A DNA stretch of 64,000 nucleotides from Bacillota bacterium. GTDB lineage: Bacteria > Bacillota > SHA-98 > UBA4971. Each line of letters begins with the position of its first letter. The stretch's first letter is position 1. Both the position numbers and the translations under genes were made by a program. The notes under the pieces were generated by a model. It saw only the letters and a program-made list of their open reading frames with translations, did no database searches and was not told the DNA's origin. The stretch is from assembly GCA_014360195.1 (NCBI GenBank), contig JACIXY010000007.1, positions 1 to 64,000 on the forward strand, written 5' to 3'. Of the stretch, positions 8,509 to 16,862 are shown piece after piece.

Positions 8509-9603
8509 CTACTCCAGGCCAAGCTGCGCCTTGATCTCAAGGAGATCAGACTTGTCAGGCAGAAATGGGTAATTCCTGATAGGCTCACCAGGGCGTTCGT
8601 TTGAGAAAGGGCGATTGCACGCGATTTCGCCGTTCTTGCCCGGGCAGCCGCTTGTGACAAAGGGCCAACCGCTCTCCACGGTCGCGACGAGATCTTGGCG
8701 CGGGATCCCAAAGCCGGTGATGGTGCCGGCTTCATCGAAGGAGAAGTCGTCACACCTTGCTATTCCATGGTTTATGAGGTAGCGCGCGACCTGCACCCGA
8801 CGATACGACGCAAGCTCGGGCCGGGGATGATCTTCCATGGCCGAACCATGCTCGGGATAGAACGAGAAGAGGTGTGTCAGCACCCCCATGTCATGCGCTT
8901 TCTGGATGGCGGAGGTCATCTCGTGCTCGGTCTCACCCAGCCCGACGATGAAGTGGCACCCCACCATCCACCGCCCGAACACCTCGACCGACTCCCCAAG
9001 GGCCGACCAGTACCTGTCCCATCTGTGGGGGCCCCGCACGCCATGGCCTCGCAGTCTGTCGAACAGCGCTTCTGTTGCGGCGTCAATCGCTATGCCAATT
9101 CGGTCGATGCCTGCGTCTTTCATGGCGTGGAAGTCGGCTGTGGTGAGAAGAGTCGGCGTGAGAAGCCCGGAGATCGGGACGGAGGACACCGCGCGAATCG
9201 TCCGGGCCACCCGCACTATGTCGGCGGCCGCCCTTCGGCGGGTGACCATGGAAATACACACGCGACGCACTTCTCCAGGAGAGCCCTCCAGTTGAGCTAT
9301 GCGGGCCGCCACGTCACTGAGTCTGACAACAGGCCATTTAACCCGAATGAAGCTCTTCTTTTCGTAACGTCCCCTTCTACTGCGTGCGAGGCCGCAATAC
9401 GCGCAGTTGGCGGCGCACCCGTTGGTGTACGTGAGCAGGAGGTTAACACAGTATGCTCTTGCGTTTCGGTAGAATACCCCCGGCTCGAAGCCAAGCGCCA
9501 TGGCTGCGCCCAGGCTCGTTCGCACGTACTCCGGGCTTTCGGCCACTACGCGAGCACCTGGCCTTGCTTTGGTGGGAAGCTGAGCAGACGAACCTGTAAG
9601 CAT
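8509..9603 (-). CDS. Radical SAM protein, biotin-synthase-like (LipS1/LipS2-type lipoyl synthase component)
   Basis: Radical SAM enzyme of 364 aa with the CX3CX2C cluster motif in NGCAANCAYCGLARSR near residue 60, followed by KSFIRVKWPVV. The C-terminal part contains GFGIPRQDL and TSGCPGKNGEIACNRPF, whose extra cysteines could hold an auxiliary sulfur-donating Fe-S cluster. It resembles COG2516-type biotin-synthase-related proteins. Together with a second radical SAM protein and a lipoate ligase in the same operon it matches the LipS1/LipS2 pair, which jointly perform lipoyl synthesis where LipA is absent. I cannot say which of the two is LipS1. It is separated from the ligase gene by 55 bp and from the upstream radical SAM gene by 33 bp. 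Confidence 0.8.
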   Translation of the reverse strand: MLTGSSAQLPTKARPGARVVAESPEYVRTSLGAAMALGFEPGVFYRNARAYCVNLLLTYTNGCAANCAYCGLARSRRGRYEKKSFIRVKWPVVRLSDVAARIAQLEGSPGEVRRVCISMVTRRRAAADIVRVARTIRAVSSVPISGLLTPTLLTTADFHAMKDAGIDRIGIAIDAATEALFDRLRGHGVRGPHRWDRYWSALGESVEVFGRWMVGCHFIVGLGETEHEMTSAIQKAHDMGVLTHLFSFYPEHGSAMEDHPRPELASYRRVQVARYLINHGIARCDDFSFDEAGTITGFGIPRQDLVATVESGWPFVTSGCPGKNGEIACNRPFSNERPGEPIRNYPFLPDKSDLLEIKAQLGLE

Positions 9604-9636
9604 GTTGCCCCCCGACTTCCTTGGAGAGATATCTCA

Positions 9637-10686
9637 TCAGACCTGCTCTTCAACGCGTGGTTCAAGGGCGCTCAGCGCGCAGCACGCGTCAGAGAATGTT
9701 GCTTTGAGGCCGAGCTCAGCCGCAAGGCTGACGACCTCTCTGCCTGGAAAGGCTATTCCGTTGAAGCCAGCTCTTATAGCAAGAACTTCGACATCGCTCT
9801 TGTACTTACCTGCTGGCCGAGCGCACCCCAGGAAAATGGAAGTCGTGGGGAAAAGATGCCTTGCCAGGACAAAGATCTCGGCGAGCTGTGGGAGTTCAGG
9901 GGGGCTCACGTGAGCCATGCGGGTCCCGGCGAGAGGCATGACCACGACGAGCACGAGTGCCTGGATGTCACATGTGGAGAGGGCGCGAAGTGCGTGGACT
10001 TCCCCACGAAGCCGACCGTAGTCGAGGCCGAGCACCACATGGGGTGCGACTGGTATGTTGTGCGCCCTGAGTCTCCGGATGGAAGCGATGTAACTTTGGG
10101 GACTTGCGTCGAGGTGGCAGACTCTCCTGATGGTGGACGTGCTTCCGATGACATCGATCATTGCTGCGTCGATCCCTGCTATAGCAAGCCGGGAAGCGAG
10201 AAAGTCGTCCACGAGGCCTGTGTGCGCTGCTATGCAAAAACCATGTTTTCGCTTGATGTCACGCACTGCCTCAGCGAACTCTCCGAGGGGAACCGACCCG
10301 TTTTTATCAGCTCCCCCGCTCAGGAGGAACCCGCGGCAGCCGTGGACCGCAAGCTTATCGGCGACGGATGCCAGTTGGGCAGGGGTTGTGGCAGGTACCA
10401 TCCGGTTCAGGATGTGGCCATTACAGTGGTCACAGCCGAGTCTGCACGCCTTGCCAGTGACCGATACGGACACAAAGCCGAGGGAGCTGTTCTTGTGCCA
10501 TTCTGTATCGTACCTGATGAAGCCCGGGGTAGAGAAATAGACGACGTCTGGAAAGCTCTCTTTCCTGACCTTCCATGCGCTGTCGAATTCGATTCCCGTC
10601 AGGGTCTTCTTGCTGCCGTGGTGCTCCAGGTAGCCGGACACGGCTCCTCGGTAGCCGGACGCGGCTGCCCGGACGCTGTCAGCCAT
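9637..10686 (-). CDS. Radical SAM protein (second LipS1/LipS2-type component)
   Basis: Radical SAM enzyme with VTGKACRLGCDHCNGHILNRM (CX3CX2C; the motif core is CRLGCDHC), then FLLSGGADKNGSVPL and a TIM-barrel core (AHTGLVDDFLA, MIDVIGSTSTIRRV, APHVVLGLDYG, LGCARPAGKYK). It resembles the COG1856 biotin-synthetase-like group. First gene of the minus-strand operon. The frame is open to ATG 10719, but the best promoter (10724-10752) would start RNA near 10717, so I prefer ATG 10686, preceded by GGTGAGG. Its partner is the radical SAM protein downstream; together they would insert the two sulfurs of lipoate. Confidence 0.8.
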   Translation of the reverse strand: MADSVRAAASGYRGAVSGYLEHHGSKKTLTGIEFDSAWKVRKESFPDVVYFSTPGFIRYDTEWHKNSSLGFVSVSVTGKACRLGCDHCNGHILNRMVPATTPAQLASVADKLAVHGCRGFLLSGGADKNGSVPLGEFAEAVRDIKRKHGFCIAAHTGLVDDFLASRLAIAGIDAAMIDVIGSTSTIRRVCHLDASPQSYIASIRRLRAHNIPVAPHVVLGLDYGRLRGEVHALRALSTCDIQALVLVVVMPLAGTRMAHVSPPELPQLAEIFVLARHLFPTTSIFLGCARPAGKYKSDVEVLAIRAGFNGIAFPGREVVSLAAELGLKATFSDACCALSALEPRVEEQV

Positions 10687-10723
10687 AAGTTTGTGCCTCA
10701 CCATGGCCATCGCTCCCATACGC

Positions 10724-10752
10724 AGAATACCACACTACCGCGCGGGTACCAA
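10724..10752 (-). promoter_or_regulatory. Promoter of the lipoate-assembly operon
   Basis: On the minus strand, TTGGTA (10752-10747), a 17-nt spacer and TATTCT (10729-10724). The spacer includes the complement of ACCACACTACCGCG (10729-10742); the same 14-mer lies upstream of the vapBC pair at 13.4 kb. Confidence 0.55.
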
Positions 10753-11223
10753 CAGAAACGTGGAGTGCTTGTGGCGGGATTGTGGGCTCGTGGGGATGGT
10801 GTTTCCTCGCAGGACCGTGTGCTCCGGCGGAGTTTGTCGCCTGCGGGACGCCTGCGCCTGCCTCGCCATGGAGGACGGGGCGAGGCGGACTGCCGCGACC
10901 AGGTTTGGCGCGTAGCTGGTTCCGTCGGGACTACCCGGGTGTACATCTTTAGAGACTGCCTCGGCCGGCTTCGCTCGCAAAGACCCCGTAAGGTGGGTTA
11001 ACTGGGCCTGGGTTCCGCGCCAGGGTGGTCTGTTGGCGACCAACACAGTGCCAGACCTTGCCTCGGGTCTGCAGGCGTGCCTGAAACAGACGCCCGGCTG
11101 CGTCCTGCGTAGGAGGACTATGGCGCTGCGCGTTGAACTAGATCTACAGATGCGGCTGGGCGCAGGCGAGCATGGCGGCTTGCCCACCAGCATTCAAGCA
11201 GAAAGGATGTAGGCACGATAGAC
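10753..11223. other. Intergenic region between divergent operons, structured but no gene seen
   Basis: About 470 bases between the lipoate operon (minus) and an aminotransferase (plus). Two hairpins are visible: TGTTGG/CCAACA around CGA near 11030-11046, and CAGACC/GGTCTG near 11052-11072. AGGGTGGT near 11024 recalls part of a T-box but the rest of that motif is missing. The minus-strand operon promoter is at its left edge. Confidence 0.4.
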
Positions 11224-12414
11224 ATGGCAAGAAGTATAGAGGCAGCACGACCAGGTGTCTCCCAATCGCGCAGGGCGTGCGAGATCCCGCCCTTCATAGT
11301 GATGGACGTGCTCGAAAGGGCGAAGGAGCTCGAGCGGGCGGGGAGGAGCATCATCCATCTGGAGGTGGGCGAGCCGGACTTCCGGACCCCAGAGCCCATA
11401 AGGGAGGCATGCTGCAGGGCGCTTGCGGCGGGCGAGACCGGCTACACGCCGAGCCTCGGGATCCCGGAGCTTCGCGAGGCGATAGCCAGGTATTACTCGG
11501 AGAAATACGGCATCGAGGTGCCCGCGCGGCGGGTGATCGTGACCCCGGGCAGCTCTCCAGCGCTTCTTCTGGTCTTCGAGGCGCTCCTCGATCCCGGGGA
11601 CGAGGTCATCATCTCCGACCCTTGCTATTCGTGCTACCCGAACTACATCCGGGCGGCCGAAGGGGTCCCGGTCCGCGTAAAGGTGCCAGCGGAGAATGGG
11701 TTCCGGTTCGTCTCCGATGAGGTCAGATCCCACATCACCCCGAGGACAAAGGCCATTCTCATCAACTCGCCCGCAAATCCCACCGGGAACATACTGACCG
11801 CGGCGGACCTTCGCGCCCTCGCGGACATCGGGCTCCCTATCGTGTCGGACGAGATCTACCACGGCCTCGTTTATGAGGGACGCGCCCACTCGATCCTTGA
11901 GTTTACGGACAACGCTTTCGTCATCAACGGCTTCTCAAAGACCTGGGCCATGACAGGGTGGCGGCTGGGGTACGCCATCCTGCCTGATGAGTTCGTGCGG
12001 CCCGTCCAGAAGCTTCAGCAGAACCTGCTCATCTGTGCCGGGTCTTTCACACAGCGGGCGGCGGTCGCCGCATTCTCCGACGAGTGCAAGCCGTACGTGG
12101 ACGAAATGGTCCGCACCTACGACGAGCGCCGCCGTTACATCATCCCGAGGCTCAGGGAGATCGGCCTCTCGGTGGCGGTCGAGCCCACCGGCGCCTTCTA
12201 CGTGCTCGCTGACGCAAGAAGGTACTCAACGGACTCCTACAGCCTTGCGTTCAGGATCCTGGAAGAGTGCGGCGTGGCCACCGCACCTGGCATAGACTTC
12301 GGCCCGAACGCCGAGGGCTACCTGCGCTTTTCCTACGCCAACTCCCTCGAGAACATCGAAGAGGGGCTCCGGAGGCTTGAGCGATTCTTCACAGAGGGCT
12401 GGGGGCGCTGCTAG
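11224..12414 (+). CDS. Pyridoxal-phosphate aminotransferase, class I/II (aspartate aminotransferase-like)
   Basis: Fold-type I PLP aminotransferase of 396 aa, a normal length for the family. Landmarks are HLEVGEPDFRTP (substrate loop), GYTPSLGIPELREAI, NSPANPTGN, SDEIYHGLVY, the PLP-lysine motif INGFSKTWAMTGWRLGY (Lys in FSK) and YLRFSYANS near the C-terminus. It transfers amino groups between an amino acid and 2-oxoglutarate; substrate specificity cannot be read from sequence. I used ATG 11224; the AGGAT upstream is distant, and the family usually begins a few residues before QSRRACEIPPF. It appears monocistronic and is followed by element copy J. Confidence 0.85.
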   Translation: MARSIEAARPGVSQSRRACEIPPFIVMDVLERAKELERAGRSIIHLEVGEPDFRTPEPIREACCRALAAGETGYTPSLGIPELREAIARYYSEKYGIEVPARRVIVTPGSSPALLLVFEALLDPGDEVIISDPCYSCYPNYIRAAEGVPVRVKVPAENGFRFVSDEVRSHITPRTKAILINSPANPTGNILTAADLRALADIGLPIVSDEIYHGLVYEGRAHSILEFTDNAFVINGFSKTWAMTGWRLGYAILPDEFVRPVQKLQQNLLICAGSFTQRAAVAAFSDECKPYVDEMVRTYDERRRYIIPRLREIGLSVAVEPTGAFYVLADARRYSTDSYSLAFRILEECGVATAPGIDFGPNAEGYLRFSYANSLENIEEGLRRLERFFTEGWGRC

Positions 12415-12443
12415 GCAAAGCGTAGCAAATCGCTGCCGCCCTT

Positions 12444-12646
12444 TCAGACTCTGGGCTACTCGGGGTCACCGGTGTTGCACCAGCAGCTGCCGGTGCTAGC
12501 CCCTCGGATGACACCTTCCGCGCAGCGGTTTGACAGAATTCCGCCCGTAGGCAAATGGTGCAGTTCTGACACCCCGTCGCGCAAGGGAGCACCAGCAACC
12601 TGAAACCCCCTGGAAAACCGGTGCGGCCATCTGAGCCCGCACTTAT
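12444..12646 (+). repeat. Palindromic element copy J (degenerate)
   Basis: Recognisable but decayed copy: GTCACCGGTGTTGCAC at the left core, TGACAGAATTCCG and TTCTGACACCCC in the middle, AGCACCAGCAACC at the right core and GAGCCCGCACTTATG at the right end. It lies between the aminotransferase and the tail-on vapC gene. Confidence 0.6.
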
Positions 12647-12659
12647 GAGCGGGTTGGCA

Positions 12660-13064
12660 TCATCCAGGCCTGCAAGCAAAGCCTGCCTGGACGAAGTGGT
12701 GGTCGAATGCGAAGGCTTCCTCGATGCGCATCGCCTTCATCACGACGAAACTCGTGCAATCGGTGAAGCTGAAGTCTTCATCCGTGTATCGCTTGAACCA
12801 TTCCCATGCGAGGCGCTGCACCCTGGGATCAACCTGCACAATGGTGTAGAGTCTGCTCTGCATCAGGGCTTCCCCGAAGGCGACGGTGTGGGCCAAGCCG
12901 ATGGTATGTCTCAGAAGGGTGAACGTCTCGTCCAGGACGTAATTCGTGGTAACAAGCCGTCCGGCGGCTCGCGGCAGGCCTCTTGCGAAATCCGCTGCAG
13001 CCTGGTGGTTGTGGTCCCTCCGGTCAGCCAGCGCCGCGAGGGCACTGGTGTCAACGAACACCAC
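12660..13064 (-). CDS. vapC: PIN-domain ribonuclease toxin (VapC-like)
   Basis: PIN domain of 134 aa with the acidic catalytic set: MVFVDTSALAAL (first Asp), NYVLDETFTLL (Glu/Asp), EDFSFTDCTSFVVM (Asp) and EEAFAFDHHF (last Asp). VapC toxins are Mg-dependent RNases acting on tRNA or rRNA. The gene lies 49 bp downstream of a ribbon-helix-helix protein in the same direction, the usual antitoxin-first order. A second PIN protein at 62404-62829 begins almost identically (MVFVDT) and keeps the same Asp spacing, so the two are paralogues. Confidence 0.88.
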   Translation of the reverse strand: MVFVDTSALAALADRRDHNHQAAADFARGLPRAAGRLVTTNYVLDETFTLLRHTIGLAHTVAFGEALMQSRLYTIVQVDPRVQRLAWEWFKRYTDEDFSFTDCTSFVVMKAMRIEEAFAFDHHFVQAGFACRPG

Positions 13065-13113
13065 TAGTTATCACTCTCCTCCTGGTTGACGCTGCCCCAC
13101 CCCGTTCATCGGC

Positions 13114-13407
13114 TTATCGAGGTCCGCCGGGGTCGCGCTCTGGGTGGGCCGTATGCTTGTAAAGGATCGCGTCATGGCATTCCGACCCGCGAGCGCCGTC
13201 GCTGCTCCCAATGCCGATCACCTTGAAAAACGGGTCGTTTGCGAGTTCGTCTTCTGTCAGGGTCCTGCCGATCTTATGCTCCAGGTAAGAGGACACCGCC
13301 TCTCGGACGATGTCGGCCATGCTTCTGCCTTCCGAAACGGCGAGATGCCGCAGCGCCTCATGTTCTTCTTCCGTGAAACGCACATTCGTAAGTTTGTACT
13401 TAACCAT
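13114..13407 (-). CDS. vapB: Ribbon-helix-helix antitoxin (CopG/VapB-like)
   Basis: 97 aa. The N-terminal half is a CopG-type ribbon-helix-helix: KLTNVRFTEEEHEALRHLA, then GRSMADIVREAVSSYLE. The C-terminal tail (LTEDELANDPFFKVIG and onward) would bind and neutralise the PIN toxin. Such antitoxins repress their own operon, and the tandem ACTACCAC repeats just upstream (13427-13454) are a good operator candidate. Starts at ATG 13407. Confidence 0.85.
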   Translation of the reverse strand: MVKYKLTNVRFTEEEHEALRHLAVSEGRSMADIVREAVSSYLEHKIGRTLTEDELANDPFFKVIGIGSSDGARGSECHDAILYKHTAHPERDPGGPR

Positions 13408-13423
13408 TGACCATCACCCCGCT

Positions 13424-13454
13424 ATCATACTACCACACTACCACACTACCGCGG
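13424..13454 (-). promoter_or_regulatory. Candidate operator/promoter of vapBC: 8-bp tandem repeats with -10 box
   Basis: On the minus strand, GTAGTGTG occurs twice in tandem followed by GTAGTATG, then TATGAT as a plausible -10 box (13429-13424). CCGCGG sits at the outer edge. Repeats of this size suit a ribbon-helix-helix repressor. Confidence 0.5.
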
Positions 13455-13715
13455 TATTGCCAAGGGGATTCATGCGATCTAAGCAGGTGCAGCAGCAGAT
13501 GTCGCAAGCAACAGACGTAGCGCCGACGCGCCTGCGGTGCCCGCCATATCACGCAAGTAGCGCAAGAATTAACATTATATTCCGGAACTTGACAATCGTT
13601 CCTGCGTTACCAGGATAGGCGGAATGCTGTCGGCAGGCGCTGCCTGTGGTTCATAAGTGCTTCCCTGGCGGCATATCTTGTTGTGTGGACATGCGAGGGG
13701 GAGGGGGACGGCCGC

Positions 13716-14564
13716 GTGAGACGGTCTGCGCTCGGAACCAGGGCACGTGCGTCGGCGACCGCGTCGGGGTTCACAGTTGTGCCCGCATATAGACTGGCAC
13801 CTGCGCCGCGGGCCACGCATAGGCTCGGAAACGCCGTCTGGGCGGCGCATAGGTCAGGACCTCCGCCGTGGTTTGCGTCCGCCCAGGCATGCCTGATTGT
13901 CGTTTTCGTCCTTGCAGCAGTGATCCTCCTCTTGCTCCCGGGGGCCGGCTCTGCCGTGACGCCCGGTCCGGCCGGTGAAGGGGAAGCCGGTCCGGAGGCG
14001 AGTCGGTCCGCGAACGACGACATCCTGGGTGGCGTTCTGAAGGACCCCTGTCCCGCCTGCATGGCCACGATCAAGAGAGCCGTACAGGAAGGGAGGTTGG
14101 ATGAGGCACTGGCCTCGCTCTACAAACTCCTCCTCCGAGTCGTGCCAGACCTCGTTCCCGACAGGTTCAGGTGCCTCGATCACAGGATGGAGCTTGTTGC
14201 CACTATCGCTGAGATCCACGAGAACATGGACCGGCTTCTGTCGAAGGAAGTCAAGGTCACAGCCCAGTACATGGGATGGAGCGGCGATGTCGGGACAGAG
14301 GCCGGGACCCCGGTTACCCGCAGCGACTGGCTGCTCAAGGACGAGACCGGGTGGATATACGTGACCGGCGGCGCTATCCCCGGGCTCAGCCCCTGGCGCA
14401 AGGGCGACCAGGGGAAAGAGGTCGAGGTGCTGGGGGTGGTTGAGGCAAAGCAGGATGGCCGCCCGTGTCTCAGGTTCAAGGACGGCAGAGTGTTGGGCAC
14501 GACGGGCTCTGCGCGCGGGAAGACTCCAACAACGTGCCTCCTGTTTTGTGGCTGCCTGTTCTGA
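13716..14564 (+). CDS. Membrane-anchored protein with OB-fold-like domain, function unknown
   Basis: I do not recognise a named family. There is a basic N-terminus, one transmembrane helix (ACLIVVFVLAAVILLLLPGA, nt about 13889-13948), a segment with cysteine pair CPACM and predicted helices (TIKRAVQEGRLDEALASLYK), then a C-terminal beta-rich domain: EVKVTAQYMGWSG, TRSDWLLKDETGWIYVTGG, GKEVEVLGVVEAKQDGRPCL. The last part resembles small OB-fold domains in secreted or periplasmic proteins. I chose GTG 13716, preceded by a G-rich GGGGAGGGGG; GTG 13683 is the alternative. Likely membrane-bound with the OB-like part outside the cell. Confidence 0.6.
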   Translation: MRRSALGTRARASATASGFTVVPAYRLAPAPRATHRLGNAVWAAHRSGPPPWFASAQACLIVVFVLAAVILLLLPGAGSAVTPGPAGEGEAGPEASRSANDDILGGVLKDPCPACMATIKRAVQEGRLDEALASLYKLLLRVVPDLVPDRFRCLDHRMELVATIAEIHENMDRLLSKEVKVTAQYMGWSGDVGTEAGTPVTRSDWLLKDETGWIYVTGGAIPGLSPWRKGDQGKEVEVLGVVEAKQDGRPCLRFKDGRVLGTTGSARGKTPTTCLLFCGCLF

Positions 14565-14604
14565 AGAGAAAGATCCAAGCGAGAAGCTCTCATGGAGACG
14601 TGAA

Positions 14605-14652
14605 GGCCGGGTGGAGAGAGCAGGACTCTGGCTGTCCTCTCGCTGCCCGGCC
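14605..14652. terminator. Long hairpin downstream of the OB-fold protein gene
   Basis: GGCCGGG (14605-14611) pairs with CCCGGCC (14646-14652), with further pairing of AGAGAGCAGGAC to GTCCTCTCG inside. No T-run follows, so it is a weak intrinsic terminator or an RNA-stabilising hairpin between two convergent genes. Confidence 0.4.
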
Positions 14653-14771
14653 CTAACGCGTAGCCTTCAACGCATTCTTCAATGAGAGTAAGCTGGCAGG
14701 CGATGACCGGCTTCATGGTACGAAGACGACATGAACCCTGGGTTCTGCCATACTGTTCACCGCCTCCGAGA

Positions 14772-16415
14772 TCATTTGTTCCACGGGACTATTGACCGGG
14801 TTGCCACACCAAGCTCGAGCAGGCTCGTGTCGAAGTTGACGTTATTCACCGTGCCGCCGCTCACCGTGACCTTCCCGCCCGTTCGCCCGAAATAGTCTCC
14901 TCCGTCGATCGCTCCGTTCCGATTCACATCTATCCATCCGTAGACGTACCAACTGCCCGATTCCACGTTGGTAATGCTGTAGAAACCTTCGGTCCCGGGT
15001 ACGACTGCATCGCTCTTCCTGTAGACATACCCGCTGGACTCATAGCCCGCGAATACTTGCATTGACGTAACGCGCGAGTTTGTGATCGCAGCGTGAGCGT
15101 TGATCAACCCGTAGCCATTCTCGTCGTCGCGGCCGAGCGGACCGAGGTCCATCGCGGTAAGCTGCAGGGTCGAGCGGATGTTCCCGGGTGTGATCTCCTC
15201 CCGTGCCAGCATGAGAGCTATCACTCCGGCCACATGTGGGCTTGCCATGGATGTGCCCGCAGCGTACGCGTACGAGCCGCCTGTCCACGTGCTCAGGATG
15301 TTCTCCTCGGTGGGATCGCCGGGTTCGCCGCCGCCCGGGGCCACTACATCAAGTTCCGGCCCGTAGCTGCTCCAGCTCGCACGACCGAGGTCGTACCTGA
15401 CCGCTCCGACTGCTATTACATTTGGGTTGCAGGCAGGGTAACATATCGGCTTTGACGAGTCATTCCCCGCCGCGGCGACGAGGGTGACTCCATTGCTGAC
15501 AGCATACTCGATGGCGGAGTCCACAGGTGGGTACTGAGTGATGTCCTCTGCTCCAAGGCTCAGATTGATCACTCTGGCGCCCTGGTCGACCGCCCAGCGT
15601 ATGGCTTCTTCAACTGCGTCTAGGTCAACCACCACCTGACCTAGGTCGCGTGCATCGTCTGTAACCTTGAGAGGCATCACTTTCACTTGCCAGTTGACTC
15701 CCGTGACACCGATGGAGTTGTTTCCCACTGCCCCCACTATCCCGGCCACATGCGTTCCGTGTCCGCAGTAATCGGTAGGGTCGTTATCCCTGTAGTAGAA
15801 GTCCCAGCCAGGCACGAGGTTCGCCTGGAGATCCGGATGGTCGGTCTGAACGCCGCTGTCTATGACTGCCACTATGACCTGACTGTTTCCTGTCGTGAGG
15901 TTCCACGCTGGAGCCAGGCTGATCGCAGGGTAATGCCATTGATACATGTAGCATGGGTCGTTTGGAACTGCGAGAAGCCTGCCTAGCACGCGCGGACTTG
16001 CCGATTCCACGAGGGGTTCCGCCTCAAGTTTGCGGATGACCTCGTCGACCGGACGCCCGCCCGTGGATAGCACATGCGTCCCCGACAACTCAAAAACCCG
16101 CTTCACCTGCAGACCGTGCTTCTTGACCAGCTCGTTGATATCCCGTTCGGAGGCGTCCGACTTGAACTTGACGCTTACCTCACCAGGGACCACCTGGGGC
16201 CTCTCCTTTTTCAAGAGCGATGGCTCGACAAAGAACCTCACCTTGCTGATCGCCGTAGGTACACGAGGGATCGCGGGGACCGGGGTGTTCACAATACGCA
16301 CATGCCCATTTATGAGCCCATATGTTGGAGGGGCGCTGCCTCCTCCAAAGCAACCCGTCAGGGATACAAGGATGACCAGAGCAATGACAAACAGCGATCC
16401 TGAGGTCCACTTCAT
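14772..16415 (-). CDS. Secreted subtilisin-family (S8) serine protease lipoprotein
   Basis: 547 aa. The N-terminal signal peptide ends in the lipobox LTGC, so the mature protein is membrane-anchored by a lipid. A prodomain follows (VVPGEVSVKFKSDASERDIN, as in fervidolysin-type proteases). The catalytic triad is complete: Asp in VIDSGVQTDHPDL, His in GHGTHVAGIVG, Ser in GTSMASPHVAGV. The C-terminal 100 residues form a beta-rich domain with a calcium-loop-like DVNRNGAIDGGDYFG. I chose ATG 16415 because GGGAGG precedes it and it starts the signal peptide directly. Divergent from the C11 protease gene at 16863; both are secreted lipoproteins. Confidence 0.92.
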   Translation of the reverse strand: MKWTSGSLFVIALVILVSLTGCFGGGSAPPTYGLINGHVRIVNTPVPAIPRVPTAISKVRFFVEPSLLKKERPQVVPGEVSVKFKSDASERDINELVKKHGLQVKRVFELSGTHVLSTGGRPVDEVIRKLEAEPLVESASPRVLGRLLAVPNDPCYMYQWHYPAISLAPAWNLTTGNSQVIVAVIDSGVQTDHPDLQANLVPGWDFYYRDNDPTDYCGHGTHVAGIVGAVGNNSIGVTGVNWQVKVMPLKVTDDARDLGQVVVDLDAVEEAIRWAVDQGARVINLSLGAEDITQYPPVDSAIEYAVSNGVTLVAAAGNDSSKPICYPACNPNVIAVGAVRYDLGRASWSSYGPELDVVAPGGGEPGDPTEENILSTWTGGSYAYAAGTSMASPHVAGVIALMLAREEITPGNIRSTLQLTAMDLGPLGRDDENGYGLINAHAAITNSRVTSMQVFAGYESSGYVYRKSDAVVPGTEGFYSITNVESGSWYVYGWIDVNRNGAIDGGDYFGRTGGKVTVSGGTVNNVNFDTSLLELGVATRSIVPWNK

Positions 16416-16862
16416 TTCCTGGTAACCTCCCTTCTCCTTACCAGTCAAGAACGCGGAAGGTCCTGGTTGGTTTCGCACGGTGTGCTGAACATTCAGGTCT
16501 TCACGCGAGAGGCTGCCAGACGCTCTCCGGCTGACAGCGTGATCCCGGTTGATTGTATGCGCAGGCGCACGTTTTTCCTGCCTTCCCTAAGGACCGTGGG
16601 CAAGTTTTGACCGTGCGGATCGCATTGAAATAGCGCGCAAAGTTCACGAGAAAACCCCGAGCTTGACGAAGGACTGGCCAGTGATACTATAAGAAGGCGG
16701 GAAACCGGAGGGAATGGCAGACAAATGCAGTCCACGTTCGCCAGCGCGCCTGGTTGTCAGTGACAGTGCCCGGGTGAGCCAGCTCGTTGTAGGAACGCTC
16801 CTGCCGGGAACAGCCTGCGAACGATCAGCGTCAAGACATGGTCAAATCATGGAGGGTTACGG
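16416..16862. other. Shared upstream region of two divergent protease genes
   Basis: About 450 bases holding a promoter for the plus-strand gene at 16663-16690. I see no clear promoter for the minus-strand gene and no small gene here. Confidence 0.5.
16663..16690 (+). promoter_or_regulatory. Sigma-A-type promoter for the C11 peptidase gene
   Basis: TTGACG (16663-16668), 16-nt spacer and TACTAT (16685-16690). The start codon is about 170 nt downstream, leaving a sizeable 5' leader. Confidence 0.55.

Noticed and set aside
8695-11001. Long open frame (768 codons) on the plus strand opposite the radical SAM genes
   Set aside because: It is antisense to two genes with clear motifs, has no recognisable family and reflects GC-rich codon structure.
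10990-11090. T-box riboswitch before the aminotransferase gene
   Set aside because: AGGGTGGT and two hairpins are present, but the ACCGCG half of the T-box motif does not follow and no stem I specifier loop is recognisable.
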